Counted from the first letter of the stretch, positions 20,529-31,131 are shown. The stretch is DNA of 64,000 bases from Cellvibrio sp. (GCA_016712405.1 JADJRD010000001.1:1-64000); one strand, 5' to 3'. The notes: generated by a model from the letters alone, not told the origin. A program made the numbers and translations.

Positions 20529-20861
20529 TTATTCTTCAATGCACCCGCCTCGGTAAGTTTCATGGTTTTCGATAGAGGCACATCCATAGGTAAAGTTATA
20601 TGTAGTGTCAGCTTCACACTTGCCTTCAATTTCGTTTTTTTCATCTGGATTCCACGTCCAAGGAAGAACACACTCGCCTTCACACTCCTCGCTGCTTCTA
20701 CAAATTTTTCCAGCGTCTTTATATTTTTTGCCACAAAACGCATAGCCACCAAGATTTACATACGGTTTCCCGCCGCGAAGCGAACACATTCCACTTTGTA
20801 CAGTAGTGCAACCAGCTAACATTAGAGCGAATAGCGTAATCGTAATAATTGTATCTTTCAT
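20529..20861 (-). CDS. Small Cys-rich lipoprotein
   Basis: 110 residues with a lipoprotein signal peptide: hydrophobic T-I-T-L-F-A-L-M-L-A-G-C-T, with the lipobox L-A-G-C at residues 15-18. The mature part has eight further cysteines (M-C-S-L, F-C-G-K, I-C-R-S, E-C-E-G-E-C, K-C-E-A, G-C-A-S, G-C-I-E), which suggests several disulfides in the periplasm. No family is recognised. A perfect 32-base palindrome lies 38 bases upstream of the start codon and may be its operator. Confidence 0.6.
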   Translation of the reverse strand: MKDTIITITLFALMLAGCTTVQSGMCSLRGGKPYVNLGGYAFCGKKYKDAGKICRSSEECEGECVLPWTWNPDEKNEIEGKCEADTTYNFTYGCASIENHETYRGGCIEE

Positions 20862-20898
20862 AAGTGAGTACTTCTAACAGTTTATTCAGCAGGGTTAA

Positions 20899-20930
20899 TA
20901 AACTGTATGTTTCCGGAAACATACAGTTTA
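20899..20930. promoter_or_regulatory. Perfect 32-bp palindrome, possible operator
   Basis: Each 16-base arm starts TAAACTGTATGTTTCC and the second arm is its exact reverse complement, with no loop. It sits 38 bases upstream of the Cys-rich lipoprotein start and 170 bases after the YgjP-like gene. There is no T tract on either strand typical of a terminator, so a dimer-binding operator is the more likely reading. Confidence 0.5.
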
Positions 20931-21103
20931 AAAATAATTTATTAGAAATTTACGTAAAATCAAAAGCGGAAATCAAAAACGATAATTATGCGTGTAAATA
21001 TACAGCCGTCCGATTCTGGCTGAGATAGTCTGACAAGTTGTATGGAGCGAGCATACCCATGTGTTTTAAGGGATGCAATAGTTGCGGTTGTATCTGTGCC
21101 CGA

Positions 21104-21859
21104 CTACAAAATCCCATGCCCCAATTTATCCAATTCCTTTTTAACCCCTCGCCATTCCGGCATCACCTGATCCAATAAATGATAAAACCGTGGGCTGTGA
21201 TTCATCTCGGCTATGTGGCAGAGCTCGTGCAAAATTACGTAATCGATGCAGGCGAGTGGGGTTTTGATTAGTTGGCTGTTGAGGCGGATGCTTCCGGAGG
21301 TGGAGCAGCTGCCCCAGCGGCTTTTCATGGTTCTGATGCTGATTGAAGGTTTTTTGGTTGCCCAAAAAGTTTTGGGTAAAAGTTCATTCACGCGTGAATC
21401 AAAAAGTTTTTTAGCTTCGGTTTTATACCAGGCATCCATTAAAGATTCTATTTTGTTGGCGTCGGTATTCTTGCTGTGTATTTCTATAGTGTTTTCGGTT
21501 AACAAAATTTTGTTGGGTGGCGTTTCGATAATATTGATGGGATAGTCAATTCCCAAATAGGGGTGCAATTCTCCATTGCAAAATTGTTTAGGTGTTTGCA
21601 GCGGGGCTAGTTTGGAAAATTTTTGAAGTTGTTCTTGAATCCAATCGAGTCGTTCTCTGACAGCTTCGATGACGTCTTTATTCGATACATACTTGGGCGC
21701 TGAAGCGACTACGCGCAAATCGCGATTGACTTTAATCAGGATTTTGCCTTTAACGCGAGTCTTGAGTGCGCGACTGAAAGTCACCAACAAATCACCCTGA
21801 TAAAAACTCAGGGTTTTGTATTTGTTGGTGATGTTGGATTCTGCTTCGAGTAGCGCCAA
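21104..21859 (-). CDS. YgjP-like M48-type metallopeptidase (DUF45)
   Basis: 251 residues. The C-terminal domain has the DUF45/YgjP signature: M-K-S-R-W-G-S-C, then I-D-Y-V-I-L-H-E-L-C-H with the HExxH zinc site, then E-M-N-H-S-P-R-F-Y carrying the third histidine ligand. No signal peptide or membrane segment is visible, so it should be cytoplasmic. The family is predicted to be a zinc-dependent protease; substrates are unknown, and homologues are sometimes next to restriction-modification genes, which is not the case here. The start at 21859 overlaps nothing and is the first credible one. Confidence 0.85.
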   Translation of the reverse strand: MALLEAESNITNKYKTLSFYQGDLLVTFSRALKTRVKGKILIKVNRDLRVVASAPKYVSNKDVIEAVRERLDWIQEQLQKFSKLAPLQTPKQFCNGELHPYLGIDYPINIIETPPNKILLTENTIEIHSKNTDANKIESLMDAWYKTEAKKLFDSRVNELLPKTFWATKKPSISIRTMKSRWGSCSTSGSIRLNSQLIKTPLACIDYVILHELCHIAEMNHSPRFYHLLDQVMPEWRGVKKELDKLGHGIL

Positions 21860-21956
21860 TTAAATCTAATCTCTTAGGGGTCAGCCCTCCCTTTGTGAAA
21901 ATGAGGTGTGGGTGACCCGCCCTACAGTCCTCATTTGAAAGGGGACTTAAAATGAA

Positions 21957-24344
21957 TTACTTTTTGGGTTTTGGTTTTTTATTCTGCTCAATAAACTTCC
22001 GCGCACTTTCAAACTTATCGCCAAAGGCTTTTTTGGCTTGTGGTTTTTCAGTGAGCTTTTTTATTGGTGATTTTTGAACAGGTTTAGCGTTTTGTGAGCG
22101 TCGTGTGTTATGTGGAGAACGATTGTTTCGTTCGGATTTTTCATCTGGCACCAACGCAGATGTGCTATCTCCAATCAAATGGGGTTTGCGCATTTTTCGT
22201 AGGGCTTCGCGAATTATTGGCCAACCCGCTGGGTCGTGATATCGCAATAAAGCTTTTTGCAAGCGACGTTGATCAGCGCCTTTTGGTATGGGTAATTTTT
22301 TGCTCTTGTAGGTTAATTTTTTCAGCGGGTTGCGTTCACTCACATACATGGCAGTTGCCAATGACATAGGTGAAGGATAAAAGTTTTGTACTTGATCGAC
22401 TTCAAAATTATTTTTCTTTAACCAGAGCGCCAGGTTAACCATATCTTCATCTTTAGTGCCGGGATGTGAAGCAATGAAGTAGGGAATCAAATATTGTTTT
22501 TTGCCCGCTTCTTTTGAGTATTTTTCAAACATGCGTTTGAAATCATTGTAGCTACTCATTTTCGGTTTCATCATTTGCGCCAGCACATCATCTTCTGTGT
22601 GTTCTGGAGCAATTTTTAAATAACCGCCAACGTGGTGCGTGACTAATTCTTTTACGTATTCCGGATCTTGTATTGCTAAATCATAACGCAAACCCGAGGC
22701 TATCGAGATGGTGTGTACACCTCTTATTTTTCGTGCGTTACGATAAAGTTGGGTGGTGTGTTGATGGCTAGTGGTTAAATTTTTACAAATCCCGGGGTAA
22801 ACGCAAGACAATCGGCGACATTTACTCAGCGTTGGCATGTCTTTACAGGTCAATCGATACATATTGGCGGTAGGGCCGCCGAGATCGGAAATATGGCCTG
22901 TGAATCCCGGAACTTTATCTCGAATCAATTCTATTTCTTTCAAAATAGATTCTTCTGAGCGGCTTTGAATAATTCGACCTTCATGTTCTGTAATCGAGCA
23001 AAAAGTACAACCACCAAAACATCCACGCATAATGTTTATGGATGCTTTAATCATATCGTATGCGGGAATTTTTTCTTTGCCATAAGCAGGATGCGGAACG
23101 CGTGCGTAAGGTAAATCAAATACACCATCCAGTTCATCGGTTTCTAATGGAATCGGTGGTGGATTTACCCATATTTCGCGGCTTTCATGTTTTTGCACTA
23201 ATGGATGTGCGTTGTAAGGATTTGCTTCTTGATGCAACACGCGTGATGCATGCGCATATAAAATCGGATCGTTACGAACTTTATCGAACGAAGGCAATCG
23301 CACATAAACTTTATCGTTATCCGCCAACTCACTGCGATTTTGCAATGGCATTGGAATAATACGAATCGGTTGTGGCTCATTGGGATCAAAGGTTTTTTCT
23401 GTTTCCTGCATTTGTGCGGGGCAGTTGTGTGATTGTAATTTTTCTGCTTGCTCTTTATTTGCTTTTTCGTTGGGATTTAAAATGGCAATTTGCTCTGCCA
23501 TTTTTTCTGTATCGAGTTGGCGCAATCCGATTTGTGAATTATTTAAATCGGTTTGTGCCACATCGATAGAAGATTTACTGTTGTGTTGATACTCATAAGG
23601 GTTAGGTAATTTATCAATATTACTCGGCCAATCGATTCGCGAAGAATCAATTTCCGTCCAACCTGCGGGAATTTCTTTTTTAACAACAGTCGTACCGCGA
23701 ATTGAATCCAATTCTTTAATATTTTTTCCGGCAGCCAATTCATGTGCAATTTCCGCAATCGCACGCTCTGCATTTCCGTAAAGCAAAATATCCGCAGTGG
23801 AATCAATTAATACTGATCGACGAACTTCGTTGCTCCAATAATCATATTGCGCAATACGACGCAAACTGGCTTCAATTCCGCCAATTACGATAGGAACATC
23901 TTTGTAAGCTTCTTTGCAACGTTGACTATAAACAGTCACTGCGCGATCTGGACGTTTGCCACCAACACCTCCGGGCGTGTAAGCGTCATCAGAACGCAAA
24001 CGTAAATCAGACGTGTAGCGATTGATCATGGAATCCATGTTGCCAGCGCTGACACCAAAAAATAAATTGGGTTTACCTAAGGCTTTGAAAGCCTCTGCTG
24101 ATTTCCAATCAGGTTGTGCAATGATCCCTACACGAAAACCTTGTGCCTCCAGAAAGCGACCAATGACTGCCATACCAAAACTAGAGTGATCCACATAGGC
24201 ATCACCGCAAACAATAATAATGTCGCATGTATTCCAACCCAATTGCTTCATTTCGGCCCGGCTCATCGGCAGAAAAGGTGCAGGCTTGTAGGTTCTGGCC
24301 TGTTGGGGTTTGGGATAGGAGAAGAGATGTTTGGCGGTATTCAT
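21957..24344 (-). CDS. ygiQ: YgiQ-family radical SAM protein
   Basis: The open frame extends to 24395, but the ATG at 24344 (M-N-T-A-K-H-L-F) better fits the family, giving about 795 residues. The N-terminal half holds the characteristic SRAEMKQLGW and CGDAYVDHSSFG segments. The radical SAM cluster motif is C-F-G-G-C-T-F-C near residue 400. The C-terminal third is basic and disordered (many K, P, Q). YgiQ proteins are conserved radical SAM enzymes whose reaction is not established. The gene is apparently monocistronic. Confidence 0.9.
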   Translation of the reverse strand: MNTAKHLFSYPKPQQARTYKPAPFLPMSRAEMKQLGWNTCDIIIVCGDAYVDHSSFGMAVIGRFLEAQGFRVGIIAQPDWKSAEAFKALGKPNLFFGVSAGNMDSMINRYTSDLRLRSDDAYTPGGVGGKRPDRAVTVYSQRCKEAYKDVPIVIGGIEASLRRIAQYDYWSNEVRRSVLIDSTADILLYGNAERAIAEIAHELAAGKNIKELDSIRGTTVVKKEIPAGWTEIDSSRIDWPSNIDKLPNPYEYQHNSKSSIDVAQTDLNNSQIGLRQLDTEKMAEQIAILNPNEKANKEQAEKLQSHNCPAQMQETEKTFDPNEPQPIRIIPMPLQNRSELADNDKVYVRLPSFDKVRNDPILYAHASRVLHQEANPYNAHPLVQKHESREIWVNPPPIPLETDELDGVFDLPYARVPHPAYGKEKIPAYDMIKASINIMRGCFGGCTFCSITEHEGRIIQSRSEESILKEIELIRDKVPGFTGHISDLGGPTANMYRLTCKDMPTLSKCRRLSCVYPGICKNLTTSHQHTTQLYRNARKIRGVHTISIASGLRYDLAIQDPEYVKELVTHHVGGYLKIAPEHTEDDVLAQMMKPKMSSYNDFKRMFEKYSKEAGKKQYLIPYFIASHPGTKDEDMVNLALWLKKNNFEVDQVQNFYPSPMSLATAMYVSERNPLKKLTYKSKKLPIPKGADQRRLQKALLRYHDPAGWPIIREALRKMRKPHLIGDSTSALVPDEKSERNNRSPHNTRRSQNAKPVQKSPIKKLTEKPQAKKAFGDKFESARKFIEQNKKPKPKK

Positions 24345-24434
24345 AATCAGTACGAAAGCAATCAGGGTGGATTGGCATTTTCTCAGAAAAGCCAAGTCAA
24401 ATACAGGTATGTTTACGGCTGTAGATGATCAGAT

Positions 24435-25606
24435 TTAAATGTGCTTGATTAGGGCAGTTTGCAATTGTTGTAGTGCCTGCTCAATCAATTCACGGCGAGT
24501 ACCAATATTTAATCGCATAAAACCGCTGCCACCTTCACCGAACATGGCGCCGGGGTTCAATGCTAGATTGCAATCTTCGATAAAAAATTGGCGTAATTCT
24601 TTGTCACTCATTTTTAAATCACGACAATCCAGCCACATAAGATAAGTGGCTTGCGGCTTGGTAACTTTGATTTGTGGGATCTGTGTTTGAATAAAATTAC
24701 AAACGTAATCGCAATTGTGTTCGAGATAAACCAAAAGTTGATCCAGCCATTCATCGCCGCCGTTATACGCCGCTTGAAATGCAATAATGCTGAGTGGATT
24801 TTGATTGCTGACGTGCAGCTTGTCGAATTCATTCTTGATGGATTTCCGAATTTCTGCGTCAGGAATAATCAATGACGACAATCCCAATCCAGGAATGTTA
24901 AAGGTTTTGCTGGGCGCAATTGCAGTGATGATCTTGACTTGACCCTTCGCTAATTCTTGCAAAATCTTGTGTTGATGAGGCGGATAAACCAGATCACAGT
25001 GAATGTCATCCGACAGAATAATCAGATTGTGTCGTTTCGCTATATCAATGCATTGTTGCAATTCTTCTTGCGTCCAAACACGACCAACTGGATTATGTGG
25101 TGTGCAAAGCATCATTAATTTTGCAGATTTGGCTTGTTGCTCCAGCAACGCAAAATCCATTCGATACTCACCATTCTGATTGATCAGTGTGTTGTTCAAT
25201 AAACGTCGTTGGTTGTGAGTCACGGCTGAAAAAAATGGAAAGTAAACCGGCGATTGCACAATTACACCATCACCCGGATTGGTTGTTCCCAATACCGTTG
25301 CATAAAGTGATGGCACTACACCCGGCACCATTAGAATCCAATCGCGATCAATCGTCCATTGATGACGGCGCGCAAACCAATTGATGATGGATTGATACAA
25401 ACTTTCGGGATAAAAACTGTAACCCAGTACCGCCTGATCAAGATGTTTTTTAATGCATCAGAAACACAAGCGGGCACTTCAAAATCCATATCAGCAACCC
25501 ACAAGGGCAGTAAATCATCCTGACCAAAGATTGATTTCATTCCATCATATTTGGTTGAGAGAGTCTTTTTACGTTGTAGGGGTTTATCGAAATTGATTTT
25601 CTGCAT
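24435..25606 (-). CDS. PLP-dependent beta C-S lyase, OvoB candidate (frameshifted)
   Basis: Two frames, 25331-25606 and 24435-25400, make one MalY/PatB-like aminotransferase-fold protein of about 390 residues. Landmarks are LLPLWVADMDFEVP at the N-terminus, CTPHNPVGRVW, LSDDIHCDLV and the PLP lysine in A-P-S-K-T-F-N. Adding one A to the run at 25446-25451 restores A-L-K-K-H-L-D-Q-A-V-L-G-Y across the join, so the split is probably a sequencing error. These enzymes cleave C-S bonds of cysteine conjugates. The gene lies directly after ovoA on the same strand, and ovothiol synthesis needs a PLP-dependent sulfoxide lyase (OvoB). That makes OvoB the favoured role; cystathionine beta-lyase is the alternative. 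Confidence 0.8.
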
Positions 25607-25625
25607 CGGAATATTTTCTTAAATT

Positions 25626-25785
25626 TCACCCCACCCTAACCCTCCCCTTGGCAAGGGGAGGGGACAGATTTCACTCTGTATTAAGTAGGGAATAAAGTTC
25701 CTCCCCCTTGCCCAAATTGCAGGGCAAGCTGCGAAGGGGAAACCATAAGGACTGGTTTCTGAACGGGGAGGCTAGGAGAGGGGTG
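25626..25785. repeat. GC-rich MITE-like element between ovoA and lyase gene
   Basis: Ends are TCACCCCACCCTAACCC and GGAGAGGGGTGA, an inverted pair. The left hairpin is CCCTCCCCTTGGCAAGGGGAGG (25640-25661). The interior GTATTAAGTAGGGAATAAAG is the reverse complement of the centre of the element at 53834-53940. The right part encodes the last 40 or so residues of OvoA. Confidence 0.7.
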
Positions 25786-27938
25786 AGTTTCTCCCAAATA
25801 GTCACTTCTGACAATGTATGTTGATACTTACGTTTGGTTTCGCGAATCACAAAAGGTACTTCAGTCGGGCCGGCAACTAATTGGAAATTTTTTCCAAGAT
25901 GATGTCGCAGGCCATCCAGCGTTGTGAAACTTTCGCCATCTTTTTTGAAAGCGCCGATCCATTCTTCGCGTGGTGTGTGATCCGTTAGCCAAGTATAAGG
26001 CGAGGTGATCATCAATAAGCCACCGACATTCAATCGTTCATGAATCTGCGCAAGAAATTTCGCGGGGCTGTATAAACGGTCAATCAAATTCGCCGCCAAA
26101 ATAAAATCGTAGCCGGTAAATTGCGGTTTCAGATTACACGCATCGCCTTGGAAAAATTCAACTTTATCGGCGAGATCTTGCAGTTGCAAATCAGCGAGTG
26201 AACGGGATTTGTAGGCAACTAATTCTCCTTCCTCGCATATGGCCCAACGCAATGTTTGTTGATTGGCTAATTGAACACCTTGGCCGATAAATCGTGCGGA
26301 AAAATCAATACCGGTGACTGAATCAAAATGCTTCGCTAACTCAACTGTGGCGCGACCTGAAGCACAACCCAAATCCAGCGCCCTACGGCGTGGTTTGTCG
26401 TTGAGATACTCAGCTGCTAAGTTCACCAACGATTTTGAAAAGTTTTCAACTGAAAAATATTGGTCGCCGTAATGAAATTCAGCATACTCAGACAAAAGTT
26501 TGTCAGTTTCGTAATGCGAGTTGGGTGGCAAATTAATTTGATCTGAAACCACGTAACGGAATCCTGCGTGTTGGAAAAAGTGGCGGCGGAAGGCATAACG
26601 TGAAGAACGCAAGGATTCATTGCCGCACGAAATCCAGGAGCCGCCTTTGATGATATTGTGGCGCTCGTCGAAAGTGGGCGTTGTAAAGTCATCATAAATT
26701 GGATGGACTTCAAAACCTTCAAATGGATAAATCGGTGTTTCGATCCATTGCCAAACATTGCCCACTACATCAAAAAAATCGCCCTGTGCAAATTCATTTA
26801 CCGGTGAGGATGAAGCGGTGTAATCCAAATGAATATTGGCATTGGCTTTTTCATCTGTGAGATCACTCAAACCTACATGATCATAGAGTCGATACCATTC
26901 ATCTTCTGTGGGTAATCTTACTGCCAAACCAGTTTCGGATTTTTTCCAATTACAAAAGGCTTTGGCTTCGTGATAATTGACTTCAGCCGGCCAGTCCCAA
27001 GGCATGGGAATTTCTTCTGTCATTAAACGCAAATACCAACCTTGCGGTTTTTTCACCCAGAATGTTGGATATTGTGCTTTGGAGTAGGCTAACCAATTTT
27101 TGCCTTCTTCTTGCCAGTTGTGTGAATTCAAATAACCACCGGCTTCAACAAACTCACAAAATTCTTTATTACTCACTAAATATTGACTGGCTTGAAATTC
27201 GTTAACATCCGCTTGATGGGTTCCGTATTCGTTATCCCAACCGTAGAAAGAATCTTCTTTGTTTTTTTGCAAGGCGACGCGACCAACAGGGACTTTACGC
27301 AATTGATTTTGTGGCGCCGCGCCGGTTTTGTAATTGGCTTGCCAGAGTTCAGAAGAGCGAACAAATTCCAATTTGTGTTGGCGAATCAAAACGGAAGAGG
27401 TTTCAAGATGAATGCGCTCGTGCTCGATTCCCATGATGATAGCCCACCAGGGGTTTTGCCAATCAATTGGCATTTGCAAAGGTGCCTTGTCGATTAAATT
27501 CAATACCAGTGCGCGTACTTGATCGCGATAAGATTTTACTTGCGCGGGCGTCGGCCACTGATAATGCGCATCGTTTAAATCATCCCAACTCATTTCATCC
27601 ACGCCGACCGCAAACATGGATTCAAATTTTTGATTGATACGTTGGGAGATCATGCGGGTTAACAAAAGCTTGTTAACAAAAAAAGTTGCTGTGTGGCCGT
27701 AATAAAAAATTAATGGATGACGCAGGCTGATGGGTTTTGTGTAAAAGGCTTGCTCATTTGCGAGGCATTCAAACAGTGATTCGTAAGCATCAAAGGTGGT
27801 AATAAAATAGCGTCGCAAGGCGCCGCGCATTTCGGCTACTGAGGCATTACGTAAATCAGGCGTGCGACTGAACAGAGGATCTTTGAATTGATATTGACTG
27901 GATAATGGCTGAATTGCCTGGGCTTTTCCTGAATGCAT
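25671..27938 (-). CDS. ovoA: OvoA, 5-histidylcysteine sulfoxide synthase with methyltransferase
   Basis: About 755 residues from the ATG at 27938 (M-H-S-G-K-A-Q); an upstream ATG at 28040 would add 34 residues of doubtful relevance. The N-terminal DinB-like domain has the iron-binding H-E-R-I-H-L-E (HxxxHxE) motif. A central FGE-sulfatase-like domain follows (DEYGTHQADVNEF, then CNWKKSETGLAVRLPTEDEW, then IIKGGSWIS). The C-terminal domain is a SAM methyltransferase (RALDLGCASGRATVELA). OvoA couples cysteine and histidine with oxygen, and its last domain methylates the product, giving ovothiol, a redox-active thiol. The final residues after TIWEKLTPLL come from a palindromic element. The PLP lyase gene follows. 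Confidence 0.88.
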   Translation of the reverse strand: MHSGKAQAIQPLSSQYQFKDPLFSRTPDLRNASVAEMRGALRRYFITTFDAYESLFECLANEQAFYTKPISLRHPLIFYYGHTATFFVNKLLLTRMISQRINQKFESMFAVGVDEMSWDDLNDAHYQWPTPAQVKSYRDQVRALVLNLIDKAPLQMPIDWQNPWWAIIMGIEHERIHLETSSVLIRQHKLEFVRSSELWQANYKTGAAPQNQLRKVPVGRVALQKNKEDSFYGWDNEYGTHQADVNEFQASQYLVSNKEFCEFVEAGGYLNSHNWQEEGKNWLAYSKAQYPTFWVKKPQGWYLRLMTEEIPMPWDWPAEVNYHEAKAFCNWKKSETGLAVRLPTEDEWYRLYDHVGLSDLTDEKANANIHLDYTASSSPVNEFAQGDFFDVVGNVWQWIETPIYPFEGFEVHPIYDDFTTPTFDERHNIIKGGSWISCGNESLRSSRYAFRRHFFQHAGFRYVVSDQINLPPNSHYETDKLLSEYAEFHYGDQYFSVENFSKSLVNLAAEYLNDKPRRRALDLGCASGRATVELAKHFDSVTGIDFSARFIGQGVQLANQQTLRWAICEEGELVAYKSRSLADLQLQDLADKVEFFQGDACNLKPQFTGYDFILAANLIDRLYSPAKFLAQIHERLNVGGLLMITSPYTWLTDHTPREEWIGAFKKDGESFTTLDGLRHHLGKNFQLVAGPTEVPFVIRETKRKYQHTLSEVTIWEKLTPLLASPFRNQSLWFPLRSLPCNLGKGEELYSLLNTE

Positions 27939-28121
27939 ATACCGATTCCCGTTATGAAAAGTGTCATTAACAGTCGCAGAGACTTGTCGTTTGTTACAGA
28001 AATTACAACTCAAATTGCATCTTATTGGATGATTGGCCAAAAGATGTCAGTAGTTGAGTTGTTTTTCCGGTAGAGCTTGCTACTACGAAAGCTGCATCAG
28101 TCAGGATCAGTGATCAAAATA

Positions 28122-28932
28122 TCAGGCAAATTCGGCCCACACAGGGCAGTGATCAGACGGGCGATCCATTCCACGAATCTCATAATCTATACCCGTATCT
28201 TTACATTTTGATAGCAAAGATTCAGTGGTTAATATGAGATCAATTCTTAGTCCGCGACGCGGATTATCTTCAAATCCTGCGCTACGATAATCAAACCAGC
28301 TAAACAGATTATTTTCATCAGGATTTAATTTTCGGAAACTGTCGTGTAATCCCCAAGATAATAATCGATTTAACCATTCGCGTTCTTCAGGAAGAAAGCT
28401 ACATTTACCAGTTTTTAACCAACGCTTACGATTCACTTCACCAATACCAATATCTATATCTTGATGGGAAATATTCATATCGCCCATCAAAATTAATTGT
28501 TGGTCTGCAGAAAATTCTTTGTGTAAAAAATTCTGTAAATCCGCATAAAATTTTTCTTTATTGGGAAATTTTACCTGGATGATCGCGGCTTTCACCTTGA
28601 GGAAAATAACCATTTAAAAGTGTGACTTCGCCAAGTGGAGTATCAAATTGCCCACCAATAAAACGGCGTTGAACATCATCTGCATCACCGGGGAAACCTT
28701 TAATCACTCGCTTGAAAGGGTAGCGTGACATTATGGCTACGCCGTAATGCGTTTTTTGTCCGAAAAATTCCACTTCATAACCTAATGACTCAATTTCTTC
28801 TCGAGGAAAATCGCCATCAGTGACTTTAGTTTCTTGTAAGCCAATAAAATCTGGTTGATGTTTAGTGATCAACGCTTGCAGTTGATGCATGCGAGTTCGA
28901 ATGCTGTTGACGTTAAATGAAATAGCTTTCAT
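28122..28932 (-). CDS. xthA: Exonuclease III, XthA (frameshifted)
   Basis: Two frames, 28558-28932 and 28122-28613, make one protein of about 270 residues of the exonuclease III family. The first has the start M-K-A-I-S-F-N-V-N-S-I-R, the metal-binding E in G-L-Q-E-T-K and NGYFPQGES. The second has LMGDMNISHQDIDIG and the C-terminal D-H-C-P-V-W. Removing one base from the CC pair at 28574-28575 gives S-R-D-H-P-V-K-F-P-N-K-E-K-F across the join. The enzyme is an AP endonuclease and 3'-5' exonuclease in base-excision repair. The prc start side lies next: its stop overlaps this start by 4 bases. Confidence 0.85.
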
Positions 28933-31030
28933 TGATGCTTTGCCAAATTGGAATTATTTAATTGATCAATAAAGTCAGCCAAAACATGACCTGCTTCTTG
29001 GAGATAAGGGTCTTCAGCAGGTTTGATGGTGTCATCTTTGGGTTTTGGATTTTCATCTTCATTTTCAGGATCTTTTTCGGCTTTTAAAGCAGCATAATTT
29101 TCAAATGGTTTTTCGCCTTTTGCCAATCGTCGATTATTTTCCATGCGCAGAGTTTGTTGTTCTATATCTTGTTGTTCTTTTTGGCGTTTGTTTAAATCGA
29201 GTGAGAAGATTTTTTTGTTGGAGATGCTGTCATAAAGCTGGCGTTGCTTTTCAATGAAAATAAATTCAGGATCTTTTTCCAGCCGTTCAAGGTGTTCGGT
29301 TTCAATTTTTGGTAGATATTCAGAAATTTTAAAATAGTTTTGGTGTGGTGCAGGGTTGATGGTGTCCCATGGCAACGCATTATCCAAACTGCTTTCACCG
29401 ATTTCTTCGGTGTCAAACAAATCGGGTAGTTTTATGTCAGGAACTACACCCCTATGTTGAGTGCTTTCTCCAGATATGCGATAAAACTTGGCTTCGGTAA
29501 ATTTAAAATCACCATGAGATAGGTCCATTTTCTTTTGTACGGTTCCTTTGCCAAACGTATCTTCACCTACAATTAACCCACGGCCGTAATCTTGAATGGC
29601 GCCTGCAAAAATTTCCGAGGCGGATGCGCTTAAGCGATTGACTAAAATTAATATGGGACCTCGATAAAATGCAGGGTATTGTGCACGCGGTTGTCGAGAA
29701 ATACTGCTGCCATGACGGATTTGTACCACAGGGCCCGGGTCAACAAATAAATCGGTTAACATTGCCGCTTCGCTGAGAGAACCGCCGCCATTGTTTCTTA
29801 AATCAATAATGACACCGTCAACATTAGTTTCTGTGAGTTCACGTAACAAACGTAAAACATCACCCGTTGCACTTCGGTAATTCGGATTGCCTTTTTGCGC
29901 TTCTTCAAAATCCATATAGAACGTAGGCAAATTAATGATGCCTAATTTGTAACTATTTCCATTTTTTGTTTTGACATCAAAAACGGCTTTTTTCGCTGCT
30001 TGTTCATCGAGTTTTATTTCATCGCGTTTGATCACTATCACATGAGTATCGCTGTCATCAGCTTTTGCGGATGCTACTTCCAATTTGACTATAGTGCCTT
30101 TTTTTCCGCGAATGAGTTGTACAACTTCATCAAGTCGCCAGCCAACCACATCGACAAATGCGCCTTTGTCACCTTGAGCAATTGCCAGAATTCGATCATT
30201 GGGTTGCAAAATACCTTGCTTGGCTGCTGGGCTTGCGGGAATGATACGATTCACTTTGGTGTACTCATCTTTAACACCTAATTCTGCTCCTATCCCAGTT
30301 AATTTAAGTGACATATTGATGTCAAAATTTTCCGAGTCGTTGGGCGACATGTAATTAGTGTGTGGATCATATAAGGTTGTCAGCGAATTCATGATGATGC
30401 TGTAAGCCTGTTCTGCGTCAATGCGGTTGTTACGTCTTAATTGATTGACATAACGTTTACGAATATTTTTTTTGCTGTCTTCCAAGGATTTTCCGTTTAA
30501 CATTGAGTTAAGCAAATTCAATTTTATATATTGTTGCCAAATGGTATCTGCTTCTTTAACGGTGGTTGGCCAAGGAGCATTTTCGCGATCAGTATTAATG
30601 GTCTCTTCGGTTTCAAAGTTGTATGGAACATTAGGGTCCAAATTGGCAATCACTTTTTCTAACTGAGCAGTTTGGCGTTGGTTAAATCGATTGAAAATGA
30701 TAAACGCATTTTCCAATTTTCTTTTTTGAAGTCATCATCAAAATTAATTCTAAATTTTTTGAACTCTTGAATGTCGGATTCCAGAAAAAAATAGCGGGAC
30801 GGATCCAGTGATTTGATGTACTCATCAAAAAAGCGAGAAGACAGCTGATCGTCAATTGTCAGGGTTCGAAAATGATTGCCATTTAATTGCTGAATGACTT
30901 CAATTGTGGATTTGCTTTGCTCTTGTGTTGGAGCCAGTGGTTTAGGCTGTTCCGCCTGAAGTGATGCAACTGAAAAACCAAAAAGAACAATCGTAAATAA
31001 TGTTACGAATCGAGAAACCGCTGCTGACAT
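28929..31030 (-). CDS. prc: Tail-specific protease Prc/CtpA type (frameshifted)
   Basis: Two frames, 30659-31030 and 28929-30716, make one protein of about 700 residues, the usual size of Prc. A signal peptide (FVTLFTIVLFGFSVASLQA) leads to the periplasm. A PDZ domain contains LTGIGAELGVKDE and IIPASPAAKQGI. The S41 protease core has the serine in L-S-A-S-A-S-E-I-F-A-G and the lysine in F-G-K-G-T-V-Q. Adding one A at the T6 run at 30722-30727 restores F-K-K-R-K-L-E-N-A-F across the join. Prc trims proteins from the C-terminus and affects murein enzymes. The long charged C-terminal tail (ENEDENPKPKDD) is loosely ordered. Confidence 0.9.
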
Positions 31031-31131
31031 GTTTTTATCTCAAAGGAAAATACAAAATGTAACCAGTGCGGTCGGCACTGGTAGGGGGTAACTATAGCTG
31101 AAATGGGAGCTTAAAGGCAGTAGCAATAGGT

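Noticed and set aside
20453..20752. 99-residue frame on the minus strand overlapping the Cys-rich lipoprotein
   Set aside because: No signal peptide or family pattern; the lipoprotein frame with lipobox is clearly the coding one.
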